Shown here: piece by piece, positions 15,975 through 24,511 of the stretch | Numbering within the stretch: the first letter of the stretch is position 1 | Layout: every line of letters starts with the position of its first letter | Assembly (NCBI RefSeq): GCF_000425705.1 | Contig: NZ_AUDY01000010.1 | Coordinates: 124,001 to 188,000 of the forward strand | Length of the DNA: 64,000 bases | Direction: 5' to 3' | Source: Halobacillus kuroshimensis DSM 18393 | GTDB lineage: Bacteria > Bacillota > Bacilli > Bacillales > Halobacillaceae | Notes under the pieces: model-generated | Seen by the model: the letters and a program-made list of their open reading frames with translations, nothing else | Told to the model about the DNA's origin: nothing | The model's database searches: none | Position numbers and translations under genes: made by a program

Positions 15975-18041
15975 TTGGTTGAAAATTTGTGGGACACTCA
16001 TAATGTGAATTTTGAAAGCGGTTTATCAAGTTTGGTTTATCGTTCTAACCTTTTAGGAAAAGATCGATCGATTGCAAATTGGGGAGGCGGCAATACCTCA
16101 ACTAAGACTTTTGAAAAGAATTTCCGCGGCGAAGATGTAGAGGTCATGTGGGTCAAGGGTAGTGGTTCTGACTTAGCTACGATGGACTCTACTAATTTTA
16201 CTGCATTAAAAATGGATGACATACGTCGGCTTTTAACGGAAGACCATATGACAGACGAGGAAATGGTCCGTTATTTAAGTCATTGTATGATTGATTCAAG
16301 TCACCCGCGTTCATCTATTGAAACTCTCCTGCATGCTTTCTTACCATTCAAACATGTAGATCACACTCATCCTGATGCCATCATCAGTATTGCTTGTGCA
16401 GATAATGGGAAGGATGTAGCCGAAAAAATCTACGGAGACAGGTTTGTTTGGGTGCCCTATATCCGCCCTGGGTTCGATCTTTCTAAGATGATTGCAGAGA
16501 GCGTGAAGAACAATCCGAAAGCGGAATTAGTCATTATGGAGAAGCACGGATTGGTAACTTGGGGGGGAACTTCTGAAGAAAGTTACAATCAAACCATTTC
16601 TGTCATACAAGAAGCTGAAAAATATATACAAGAACAGTCCGGGAATCAAGAAATTTTCGGGGGCGCCCAACACACATCCCTTACAGAAAAAGAACGTAGG
16701 AATACATTAGCTGAAGTACTTCCTGTGATTCGTGGACTCGTCAGTACTGAAAACAAAATGATTGTTACCAATAATGATTCTGAAGAGGTTTTGAAATTTG
16801 TTAACAGTAAAAATGCTCACGACCTTTCACAAGTTGGAGCTGCCTGTCCTGATCACTTAGTACACACGAAAAGGGCTCCATTATTTGTGAGTTGGAATCC
16901 TCAAAAAGAGGATACCCACGAATTGATTGAGAGCATCAAGAACGGTGTCGAGTTTTTTAGAGAAGAATATAAGTCCTATTTTGAAAAAAACCAATCAGGA
17001 AATGAGACGATGTTTGAACCTGTACCTAGAGTCATACTTATTCCTGGTATTGGAATGATCAATACTGGAAAAGACATTAAAGCTGCAAAAGTAAGTGAAT
17101 CCTTATACCATCGGGCTATTTCAGTCATGAAAGGGGCGACGATTCTAGGAAACTTTGTATCCCTGAAAGAAGAAGAGGCTTTTGCTGTAGAATATTGGCC
17201 GCTAGAGTTATATAAACTGAGTTTGGCACCTGCAGAAGCCGATTTTTCACGTCATATCAGTTTTGTTACTGGTGGAGCAGGTGGTATAGGTAGTTCTACT
17301 TGTTATCGTCTAGCATATGAAGGATCGCATATCGTTGTGGCAGATATTAATTGGGAAGGTGCTCAAGAACTTGCTGATAATTTAAACAATCAGTTTGGTA
17401 GTGAACGGGCTATTGCTGTGAAAATGGATGTGACGAAGGAAGAAGAAGTGGAAGAGGCTATCAAGAAAGCCACACTTACTTATGGTGGCCTGGATATTCT
17501 CGTCAATAATGCTGGTCTTGCCAGCTCTAGTCCATTTGAAGAGACTACATTAGACAAATGGAATTTAAATGTCAATGTGCTTGTGACAGGATATTTCCTT
17601 GTAGCTAGAGAAGCGTTCAAGTTGATGAAGAATCAATCATTAGGTGGAAACATGGTCTTTGTCGGTTCAAAGAACTCCATCTATGCAGGGAAAAATGCAG
17701 CTGCTTATAGTACGGCAAAAGCTGCGGAAGTCCATCTAGCAAGGACCATTGCGGCGGATGGAGGCCAATATGGGATCAGGGTTAATTCTGTACTTCCGGA
17801 TGCGGTCATACGAGGATCAAAAATTTGGGATTCTGAATGGAAAGAAGAAAGAGCTTCCTCTTATGGTATCCAGGCTGATGAGTTAGAAGAGCACTATCGT
17901 AAGAGAACAATTTTGAATGAGAATGTACTTCCGGAAGACATCGCTGAATCTATCGCCTTCCTAGCATCTTCGAAATCAGCTAAGACCACTGGATGTATGA
18001 TTACAGTCGATGGTGGAGTACCGGCAGCGTTTTCTAGATAA
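15975..18041 (+). CDS. rhaEW: Bifunctional rhamnulose-1-phosphate aldolase / lactaldehyde dehydrogenase
   Basis: A 688-residue fusion like B. subtilis YuxG. The N-terminal class II aldolase (to about residue 430) splits L-rhamnulose-1-phosphate into dihydroxyacetone phosphate and L-lactaldehyde; NWGGGNTSTK, SSHPRSSIETLLHAFLPF, VDHTHPD and MEKHGLVTWG carry the metal-binding and substrate residues. The C-terminal short-chain dehydrogenase has TGGAGGIG (about 433-440), NNAG and YSTAK catalytic residues, and oxidises or reduces lactaldehyde. The start is TTG at 15975, 7 bases after GGAGG. First gene of a four-gene rhamnose operon. The DNA is AT-richer than the flanks. Confidence 0.93.
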   Translation: MVENLWDTHNVNFESGLSSLVYRSNLLGKDRSIANWGGGNTSTKTFEKNFRGEDVEVMWVKGSGSDLATMDSTNFTALKMDDIRRLLTEDHMTDEEMVRYLSHCMIDSSHPRSSIETLLHAFLPFKHVDHTHPDAIISIACADNGKDVAEKIYGDRFVWVPYIRPGFDLSKMIAESVKNNPKAELVIMEKHGLVTWGGTSEESYNQTISVIQEAEKYIQEQSGNQEIFGGAQHTSLTEKERRNTLAEVLPVIRGLVSTENKMIVTNNDSEEVLKFVNSKNAHDLSQVGAACPDHLVHTKRAPLFVSWNPQKEDTHELIESIKNGVEFFREEYKSYFEKNQSGNETMFEPVPRVILIPGIGMINTGKDIKAAKVSESLYHRAISVMKGATILGNFVSLKEEEAFAVEYWPLELYKLSLAPAEADFSRHISFVTGGAGGIGSSTCYRLAYEGSHIVVADINWEGAQELADNLNNQFGSERAIAVKMDVTKEEEVEEAIKKATLTYGGLDILVNNAGLASSSPFEETTLDKWNLNVNVLVTGYFLVAREAFKLMKNQSLGGNMVFVGSKNSIYAGKNAAAYSTAKAAEVHLARTIAADGGQYGIRVNSVLPDAVIRGSKIWDSEWKEERASSYGIQADELEEHYRKRTILNENVLPEDIAESIAFLASSKSAKTTGCMITVDGGVPAAFSR

Positions 18042-18077
18042 CCTTATTATATGGGATATAAAGGAGGAGTGTTTTGT

Positions 18078-19298
18078 ATGACTGATCAATTCTATCAGAT
18101 TTTTGAGCAACAGCAGGGAGATCGAGGTATTCAACTGGAAGTCGTCAAAGAAAAACTCAAAGCTCTCAATATAGAGACACCCTCATGGGGATATGGTGAT
18201 TCCGGCACTAGGTTTAAAGTATTCCGACAAAAAGGAATACCTAGAGACCCTTTTGAAAAAATTGAGGATGCAGCTCAGGTTCATAAACATACAGGGATCA
18301 GTCCTGGTGTTGCCATCCACATTCCCTGGGATAAGGTAGATGATTATAACCAACTCCAAGCCCATGCGCATGAACACCAAGTTAAAATTGGGGCTGTAAA
18401 CCCGAATTTATTCCAAGATGACGACTATAAATTCGGTAGTGTAACAAACTCTGATCCTTCGATTAGACGAAAAGCCACAGACCATTTACTTGAGTGTGTG
18501 GAAATAGCTAGACAAGTGGGGTCAAAAGATTTAAGTCTATGGTTCGCTGATGGTACTAATTACCCTGGACAAGCAGATCTGCGAAAGAGAAAGCAGTGGA
18601 TGTACGAATGCTTAAAAGAGATGTATGAGGATTTGGATGAAGATATGAGGATGTTGATCGAGTACAAGTTCTTTGAGCCTGCTTTCTATCATACAGACTT
18701 GGCAGATTGGGGCATGTCATTTAATATGGCTCAAAAATTAGGTGGAAAAGCAGATGTCTTAGTGGATACTGGCCACCATGCTCAAGGTACGAATATAGAA
18801 CATATAGTCGCTTACCTCTTGGATGAAGAAAGGTTAGGAGGTTTCCATTTTAATAGTCGAAAATATGCGGATGATGATTTGATTGCCGGGTCACAAAATC
18901 CTTATGAACTATTTTTAACATTTTTCCAGATTATCTCTGCTCAATTTGATGTAAACCCTTCAATCAGATCAAAAGCAGACAAAATTTCTTATATGCTGGA
19001 TCAATGTCATAACATCGAACCTAAGATACCAGCTATGATAAGGTCCATTACAAATGTGCAAACTCTATATGCTAAATCCTTGTTGATCAACCTTGATGAA
19101 GTGGCTGAAGCGCAAGAAAAACAGGATGTATTAGCTGCAGAAAATGCGGTTCGAAAAGCGTTTGAGTTTGATGTATCGCCTCTATTACAAGCAGTAAGAG
19201 AAGAATTGGGAGTACCTGTGGATCCTATGAGTGCTTATCTTACAAGCGGTTATCAAGAAAAAATCCTCTCAAGAGGTAAAGGCGGGTCTAGTTGGTGA
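18078..19298 (+). CDS. rhaI: L-rhamnose isomerase, Pseudomonas stutzeri type
   Basis: A 406-residue TIM-barrel isomerase that interconverts L-rhamnose and L-rhamnulose. Segments such as WGYGDSGTRF, FEKIEDAAQVHK, VAIHIPWDK, MLIEYKFFEPAFYHT, VDTGHHAQGTNIE and GGFHFNSRKYADDDL match the P. stutzeri enzyme rather than E. coli RhaA. That type is known for broad specificity, including L-lyxose/L-xylulose and D-allose/D-allulose. Metal ligands appear in EYKF, VDTGHHA and FHFNSRKYADDD. The ATG at 18078 follows AAGGAGGAGT; an ATG nine codons earlier lacks a site. It sits between rhaEW and the kinase gene, which it overlaps. Confidence 0.92.
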   Translation: MTDQFYQIFEQQQGDRGIQLEVVKEKLKALNIETPSWGYGDSGTRFKVFRQKGIPRDPFEKIEDAAQVHKHTGISPGVAIHIPWDKVDDYNQLQAHAHEHQVKIGAVNPNLFQDDDYKFGSVTNSDPSIRRKATDHLLECVEIARQVGSKDLSLWFADGTNYPGQADLRKRKQWMYECLKEMYEDLDEDMRMLIEYKFFEPAFYHTDLADWGMSFNMAQKLGGKADVLVDTGHHAQGTNIEHIVAYLLDEERLGGFHFNSRKYADDDLIAGSQNPYELFLTFFQIISAQFDVNPSIRSKADKISYMLDQCHNIEPKIPAMIRSITNVQTLYAKSLLINLDEVAEAQEKQDVLAAENAVRKAFEFDVSPLLQAVREELGVPVDPMSAYLTSGYQEKILSRGKGGSSW

Positions 19299-20770
19299 AT
19301 GTTCTCGCTTTTGATTTAGGAGCTAGCAGTGGCAGGGCTGTAATAGGTCACCTAGAACAGGGTGAATTACAGATTAAAGAAATCCATAGGTTCTCTAATG
19401 ATCCAGTGCAAGTGGGGCCGCACTTGCACTGGGATATCCTTCGCTTGTTTTTTGAAATTAAGCAAGGGATTTTAAAGGCTGTACAGCTAGGATATAATGA
19501 TATTGAAAGCTTAGCTATTGATACGTGGGCGGTGGATTTTGGGTTATTGGATAAGAATGGAGAGTTATTAGCTAACCCTTATCACTATCGTAATGATCAT
19601 ACTAATGGATTAGTAGAAGAGGTAAATCACCTCCTTTCATCCGAGGAGATTTTCTCTAAAACAGGCATTCAATTTATGCCTATTAATACCATTTATCATT
19701 TATATGCAATGAAAAAAGCTGATAATGTAGCTCTACATCAAGCGGAAGATTTTATGATGATTCCTGATTTGTTACGGTATTTTTTAACTGGAGTAAAATC
19801 CAACGAGGTGACGAACGCGACTTCCACTCAACTGTTTAATACGGATTCAATGGACTGGGATGATTCCTTGATAAAAACATTAGGATTACCAGAACATATC
19901 TTTAAAGCACCTGTTAAGCCAGGAACGGTTGTAGGGAAAGTTACACAAAGGATTTGTAAAGAATTGAAACTTGAAGAAGCGATTCCGGTTGTGACCGTGG
20001 GAGAACATGATACAGCTTCTGCTGTTGTAGCTGTCCCTCATGTCGGTGAAGAAAGCTTTGCCTATTTAAGTTGTGGAACCTGGTCGTTATTAGGAACGGA
20101 AGTATCACAACCTATCAAAACCAAACAAGCGTTGGAATGGAATATGACAAATGAAGGTGGTGTTGACGATACATTCCGTTTGTTGAAAAATATCATGGGC
20201 TTATGGTTACAGCAGGAGTGCATGCGCGTATGGGAAAAGGAAGGTGAGAGTGTAACCTATCAACAACTAAATGAAGCTATAGAAAAATCCCCTCCTTTTA
20301 AAGCATTGATCGATCCTGATGATCAAAGGTTTATAAAACCAGAGAACATGCCTGAAGCGATCCAGCAATATTGTTTTGAAACAAATCAAGAAGTTCCTCA
20401 AACAAAAGGGGAGATCTTACGTTGTGTTTTAGAGAGTTTAGCATTAAAATATCGCTTTGTTTTAGAGAGATTAGAAAAACTTACAAATGAAAAGTTCACA
20501 TGTTTATATATGGTTGGTGGTGGAATTCAAAATCGATTATTATCTCAATTTACAGCAAACGCTATTCAAAAGCCCATTTACGCCGGCCCAATAGAAGCGA
20601 CATCGATTGGAAACCTGCTAACTCAATATAAAGGGCTCGGATATATAAAGAACTTACAGGAAAGCAGAAATATCGTGAAGAATTCCTTCCCTATCACCCC
20701 GTACTCTCCCGCAGATAATGAGGAATGGAATCATGCTTACAGAGTGTTTAAAGAGTTGATAGACACTTAG
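19295..20770 (+). CDS. rhaB: Rhamnulokinase
   Basis: A 491-residue FGGY-family kinase that phosphorylates L-rhamnulose at O1. The first ATPase lobe starts with VLAFDLGASSGRAVIG; WAVDFGLLD and DLLRYFLTG follow, with the catalytic region VGEHDTASAVVAVP near residue 230 and the second-lobe signature MVGGGIQNRLLSQFTANA near 410. The start is taken as GTG at 19295, overlapping the rhaI stop (GTGA); a TTG one codon earlier is equally readable. The overlap suggests coupled translation. Confidence 0.92.
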   Translation: MNVLAFDLGASSGRAVIGHLEQGELQIKEIHRFSNDPVQVGPHLHWDILRLFFEIKQGILKAVQLGYNDIESLAIDTWAVDFGLLDKNGELLANPYHYRNDHTNGLVEEVNHLLSSEEIFSKTGIQFMPINTIYHLYAMKKADNVALHQAEDFMMIPDLLRYFLTGVKSNEVTNATSTQLFNTDSMDWDDSLIKTLGLPEHIFKAPVKPGTVVGKVTQRICKELKLEEAIPVVTVGEHDTASAVVAVPHVGEESFAYLSCGTWSLLGTEVSQPIKTKQALEWNMTNEGGVDDTFRLLKNIMGLWLQQECMRVWEKEGESVTYQQLNEAIEKSPPFKALIDPDDQRFIKPENMPEAIQQYCFETNQEVPQTKGEILRCVLESLALKYRFVLERLEKLTNEKFTCLYMVGGGIQNRLLSQFTANAIQKPIYAGPIEATSIGNLLTQYKGLGYIKNLQESRNIVKNSFPITPYSPADNEEWNHAYRVFKELIDT

Positions 20771-20787
20771 AAGGAGAGAAAGAAGAG

Positions 20788-21558
20788 ATGATGGTTGCTG
20801 AGCGAAGGCAGCAGATAGTAGATATAGTGAATGAAAAAAACAGTGTTCGCGTAACAGAATTAAGCCAGATCTTTTCTGTTACGGAAGAAACAATTCGAAG
20901 AGATTTAGAAAAACTGGAAAGCGACGGCAGAATTGCTAGGAGTCATGGTGGGGCTGTTAAAGCACCACAGCATAAAGCCCTCAATGAAATTCCATATTTC
21001 GAGAGGGAAATCATTAACGTCAAAGAAAAGAAGGAAATAGCTGAGGAAGCTGTTAAACAGGTGGATCCTGGAGATAAAATCTTATTAGATGCTAGTAGCA
21101 CGGCCTGGTATATGGCCAAAAGCCTTAGTGATATACCAATAACCGTGTTGACTAACTCGATAAAAGTCGCCATTGAATTAAGCAATAAAAAACAAATCAC
21201 TGTCATTTCCACTGGTGGACAGTTGCTACAGAAATCTCTTTCGTATGTAGGGCCCCTCGCAGAGTCCTCACTGAATTCCTATCATGTTGAAAAAGCTTTT
21301 ATTTCTTGCAAAGGTTTTGATTTAGAACACGGAATGAGTGAATCCAATGAATTGCAATCCATTATCAAAAATAAAATGATGGATATTGCTGACCTTGTTT
21401 ATATAATGGTTGACCATAACAAATTTGGGCTTCGCGCATTTTCACAAATCAATAACAAAGAAAAGGTCGATTGTGTCATTACGGATCGAGAAACTAATGA
21501 GAGCATGACTGAAGCTCTTCGCAAAAATGGTATTAGAGTTATTAAAGTTGAAATGTAA
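20788..21558 (+). CDS. rhaR: DeoR-family regulator of the rhamnose operon
   Basis: A 256-residue DeoR regulator. The N-terminal helix-turn-helix has RQQIVDIVNEKNSVRVTELS and the hallmark VTEETIRRDLEKLE (about residues 32-45), then SHGGAV. The C-terminal sugar-phosphate sensor domain holds DASSTAWYMAK, VLTNSIKVAIEL and STGGQL. It closes the rhaEW-rhaI-rhaB operon, which suggests autoregulated control of rhamnose use through the repeats at 15895-15957, as for YulB/RhaR of B. subtilis. The ATG follows AAGGAGAG. Confidence 0.87.
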   Translation: MMVAERRQQIVDIVNEKNSVRVTELSQIFSVTEETIRRDLEKLESDGRIARSHGGAVKAPQHKALNEIPYFEREIINVKEKKEIAEEAVKQVDPGDKILLDASSTAWYMAKSLSDIPITVLTNSIKVAIELSNKKQITVISTGGQLLQKSLSYVGPLAESSLNSYHVEKAFISCKGFDLEHGMSESNELQSIIKNKMMDIADLVYIMVDHNKFGLRAFSQINNKEKVDCVITDRETNESMTEALRKNGIRVIKVEM

Positions 21559-21563
21559 TCTGT

Positions 21564-21611
21564 ACCACCCTGCAGCTGAATTCAGAATGAAGCTGCGGGG
21601 TGTTTTTTTGT
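21564..21611 (+). terminator. Terminator of the rhamnose operon
   Basis: CACCCTGCAGCT pairs with AGCTGCGGGGTG (one G-T), followed by seven T residues, six bases after the rhaR stop. Confidence 0.9.
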
Positions 21612-21716
21612 TTCCCAAGCCATGCATTGATTAATTACCCTTAAATTAGTTACTATAGATATGTAGATATTTTAAAGTAACAATTCATTTTTTATTACTC
21701 ACAATAAAACACAAGT

Positions 21717-21761
21717 AATTCAACATTAAAACAAAATTAATTGTGGTTTTAATGTTGAATT
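21717..21761 (+). repeat. 16-bp perfect inverted repeat upstream of the second DeoR gene
   Basis: AATTCAACATTAAAAC (21717-21732) is exactly complementary to the sequence at 21746-21761, with a 13-base centre. It lies 56 bases before the regulator start, a typical place for autoregulation. The T-rich sequence after it means it could also act as a second terminator. The CAACAWT motif recurs at 22716 and 22764. Confidence 0.6.
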
Positions 21762-21816
21762 TTTGTTGTTTTGGTGTAGTGTAGAAAATAATAAAAATAA
21801 AGGCGTGAGGGTATTT

Positions 21817-22617
21817 ATGGTGGGTAAAACTAATGGAAACAATGAAGCATTATTTCATTTAAATGATCGTCAAAGGAACATATCCGATTTAGTAGATAAA
21901 AATGGTTCGGTACGAGTAGCGGATTTAAGCAAACAGTTTAATGTGAGTGAAGAGACAATCCGACGTGATTTCGAAAGACTTGAAAAACAAGGATTATTAA
22001 GAAAAATTCATGGTGGTGCGATTCGAGTAGAAATGAGCACAGAAATTCCAGTACCAAAAAGACAATCCAAACATATGGAAGAAAAAGAAATGATCGCACG
22101 TACAGCGGCTACCTATGTGGAAGACGGGGACATTATTGCGATTGATGCTAGTACAACAAGTTTATTGATGACGAGGCATATCAAAGGAAAAAACCTAACA
22201 GTAATAACAAACTCCATTGGAGTAACCTTAGAATTAGCAAGTGAGCAGAGTATCCGTGTCATTTTAATTGGTGGCTACTTATCTGAAGGGTCCATGTCTT
22301 TAGTCGGGAACTTTGCTGAAAGAGTAGTCCAGGATTACCATGTAGATAAATTCTTCTTTTCTTGTTTAGGCGTAGATTTTAAAAGAGGAATAAGTGAAAT
22401 TCATGAAGATCAAGCGTCGGTCAAAAAACAACTATTATCTATATCCGAAAAATTAATTTTACTTGTAGATCATAGCAAGTTCGGCCAGAAATCATTGATT
22501 CGCTTATGTGATTTAACAGCTGTTGATTATTTGATTACAGATAATAGGGTCTCTATCAACACGATTAAAGAGTTGAATGTTCAGGGAATCCGGGCGATTA
22601 TCGGAGAGCAGTCATAG
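21817..22617 (+). CDS. DeoR-family regulator of the second sugar operon
   Basis: A 266-residue DeoR regulator, paralogous to but distinct from the upstream one. The helix-turn-helix has NISDLVDKNGSVRVADLSKQ and VSEETIRRDFERLE (about residues 46-59), then IHGGAI. The effector domain has DASTTSLLMTRH, VITNSIGVTLELA and LIGGYLSEGSMS. The ATG at 21817 follows GTGAGGG; in-frame codons upstream have no ribosome site and overlap the inverted repeat. It is monocistronic, with a terminator, and faces the ABC/kinase operon that starts 219 bases downstream, its likely target. Confidence 0.87.
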   Translation: MVGKTNGNNEALFHLNDRQRNISDLVDKNGSVRVADLSKQFNVSEETIRRDFERLEKQGLLRKIHGGAIRVEMSTEIPVPKRQSKHMEEKEMIARTAATYVEDGDIIAIDASTTSLLMTRHIKGKNLTVITNSIGVTLELASEQSIRVILIGGYLSEGSMSLVGNFAERVVQDYHVDKFFFSCLGVDFKRGISEIHEDQASVKKQLLSISEKLILLVDHSKFGQKSLIRLCDLTAVDYLITDNRVSINTIKELNVQGIRAIIGEQS

Positions 22618-22635
22618 TATTGACTGCTTTTTTTT
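22606..22635 (+). terminator. Terminator after the second DeoR gene
   Basis: GCAGTCA (22608-22614) pairs with TGACTGC (22621-22627), followed by a run of eight T residues; the stop codon lies in the loop. Confidence 0.85.
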
Positions 22636-22714
22636 GGCTTTTCAAGGTAGGAAATTGTAAAACTCAATAAACAAACTCGATAATGTTATTTAAACCAAAT
22701 CAGATTTGATAAAA

Positions 22715-22757
22715 ACAACAATTTTATGTTGTAAACCACAAAATGTGATGCTATAAT
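22715..22757 (+). promoter_or_regulatory. SigA promoter with overlapping operator for the sugar ABC operon
   Basis: TTGTAA (22729-22734) and TATAAT (22752-22757) are 17 bases apart, with TG one base before the -10, so this is a strong extended promoter. A perfect inverted repeat, ACAACA (22715-22720) and TGTTGT (22727-22732), overlaps the -35, and CAACAAT recurs at 22764. That geometry suggests repression by the neighbouring DeoR protein. Confidence 0.75.
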
Positions 22758-22835
22758 AAAAATCAACAATATTCTTATAATTCTAAAATTTACATTGGAT
22801 AAGAAAATATCAATTATTAGTAGGGAGAGAGGGAT

Positions 22836-23525
22836 ATGACATCAATTGGACCATCTTTAATGTGTGCGAATATGGGAGAACTCCGAGACACGATTGTTCG
22901 TCTTGATCAAGCTGAAGCTGATTTTTTTCATTTTGACATAATGGATGGAAAGTTTGTCCCCAATTTTACTATGGGGCCAGACATGATTAGAGAGTTACGA
23001 CATTACACAGACAAGATTTTCGATGCACATTTGATGATTGAAGAACCAGAAAGGTACATAAAAGTTTTTGCAGAGGCAGGCTGTGACATGATTTCTGTCC
23101 ATGCTGAATCGACTATTCATCTACAAAGAACACTCAACCAAATTAAAGAACTCGGTGTAAAAGCAGGTGTTGCATTAAATCCGGCCAGCTCTCTTAATCA
23201 TTTGGATTATGTATGGGACATTGTGGATTATGTGGTTTTAATGACAGTGAACCCTGGCTTTGCTGGTCAAAAGTTCATTCCACTAACTTTAGAAAAAATC
23301 AAGAAGTTGAAAAAATTGATTCAAGAGAATGGAAATTCCATAGAAATTCAAGTAGATGGAAACATCAGTTACGAAATCATCCCTCAAGTATTGAATAAAG
23401 GGGCTGATATGTTGGTGTGCGGAACATCATGTTTATTCAGAAAAGGTGAATCTTTGGAGTACTCTATGGCTAATTTACACAGTTTTTTGGAAGGGCTTTC
23501 AAAAGGGAACGTCGCAAATTCTTAA
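22836..23525 (+). CDS. AlsE/Rpe-family phosphoketose 3-epimerase
   Basis: A 229-residue TIM-barrel epimerase. The start SIGPSLMCANMGEL has the SLMC variant seen in D-allulose-6-phosphate epimerase (AlsE) rather than the SILSAD of housekeeping ribulose-phosphate epimerase. FHFDIMDGKFVPN and DAHLMI supply catalytic Asp and metal-binding His; MTVNPGFAGQKFIP and QVDGNIS form the phosphate and second Asp sites. It probably converts D-allulose-6-phosphate to fructose-6-phosphate, though D-ribulose-5-phosphate is possible. The ATG follows AGGGAGAGAGG. First gene of the operon, 22 bases before the kinase. Confidence 0.82.
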   Translation: MTSIGPSLMCANMGELRDTIVRLDQAEADFFHFDIMDGKFVPNFTMGPDMIRELRHYTDKIFDAHLMIEEPERYIKVFAEAGCDMISVHAESTIHLQRTLNQIKELGVKAGVALNPASSLNHLDYVWDIVDYVVLMTVNPGFAGQKFIPLTLEKIKKLKKLIQENGNSIEIQVDGNISYEIIPQVLNKGADMLVCGTSCLFRKGESLEYSMANLHSFLEGLSKGNVANS

Positions 23526-23546
23526 TATGAAAAGAGATGATTGACT

Positions 23547-24497
23547 ATGACCATTACAGTGGTTGGCAGCATAAACATTGACATCGTGGCATTGACAGAT
23601 GATTATCCCTTGAGAGGAGAAACGATTTTTGGTAAGAAGATCAATTACTTCTCAGGAGGGAAAGGTGCCAATCAAGCGACTGCTGTAGCCAAATTAGGTG
23701 AAGAGGTCCAATTAATTGGTGCAGTAGGAAAGGATTATTACGGGGATCAATTAATCCAAACATTAAGAGATTCTAAAGTAGACACCACGCATATTAAACA
23801 ATCAGAAGATCTAGCGACAGGTACAGCGATCATAACCATTGATAGAACAGCTGAGAACACCATGCTGGTACTGAGGAGTGCCAATGATGACTTGCTTACG
23901 GAAGATGTTGAAAACGCCTTCAATAATTCGAGACAGAGTGATGTTTTGCTCGTTCAAATGGAGGTACCTCAAGATACAGTTATCAGAGCTATGCAATTAG
24001 CCAAGGAAAAAGGAATGTACGTGATCTTGGATCCAGCTCCAGCGGAAGGGATTACTGTCAAAGCGTTAGAGTATGCCGATATCATCACCCCGAATAAACA
24101 AGAAACGAAACATATGCTTGGCATCGATGTGATTGATATTGATTCAGCTATTAAAGCTGCCAAGGCTTTTGAAAGTATGGGAGTAAAGAACTCAATTATT
24201 AAAATGGCGGATAAAGGGTCGATTGTGTATCGAAGCGGTGAATGGACTCATATCAATTCTATTCAAGTACAAGCTCTTGATACAGTTGGAGCAGGAGATG
24301 CATTTGCAGGAGCGTTAGCTTGCCGTCTATCGAATGGAGATGATTTAGTTACAGCTGCTGAATTTGCAACGATCGTAGGGGCTCTCAAGGTAACTAAATT
24401 AGGGGCGCAAGCTGGAATTCCAACTCTAGAGGAAGTTCAAGTCTTCTGTAAGGAAAGAGGATTGACACATCAACTATCTGAAGGAACCACTCTTTAA
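23547..24497 (+). CDS. Ribokinase-family (PfkB) sugar kinase
   Basis: A 316-residue PfkB-fold kinase. The sugar-binding segment VVGSINIDIVALTDDYPLRG opens it, SGGKGANQATAVAKLG follows at about residues 37-52, and the anion hole and catalytic base are in DTVGAGDAFAGALA (about 250). It resembles ribokinase, but next to an AlsE-type epimerase the substrate may be D-allulose as well as D-ribose. The ATG at 23547 follows AAAGAGATGA; a TTG two codons earlier is possible. Downstream, the ABC ATPase begins 14 bases later. Confidence 0.85.
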   Translation: MTITVVGSINIDIVALTDDYPLRGETIFGKKINYFSGGKGANQATAVAKLGEEVQLIGAVGKDYYGDQLIQTLRDSKVDTTHIKQSEDLATGTAIITIDRTAENTMLVLRSANDDLLTEDVENAFNNSRQSDVLLVQMEVPQDTVIRAMQLAKEKGMYVILDPAPAEGITVKALEYADIITPNKQETKHMLGIDVIDIDSAIKAAKAFESMGVKNSIIKMADKGSIVYRSGEWTHINSIQVQALDTVGAGDAFAGALACRLSNGDDLVTAAEFATIVGALKVTKLGAQAGIPTLEEVQVFCKERGLTHQLSEGTTL

Positions 24498-24511
24498 GGA
24501 GGTTACCCATA

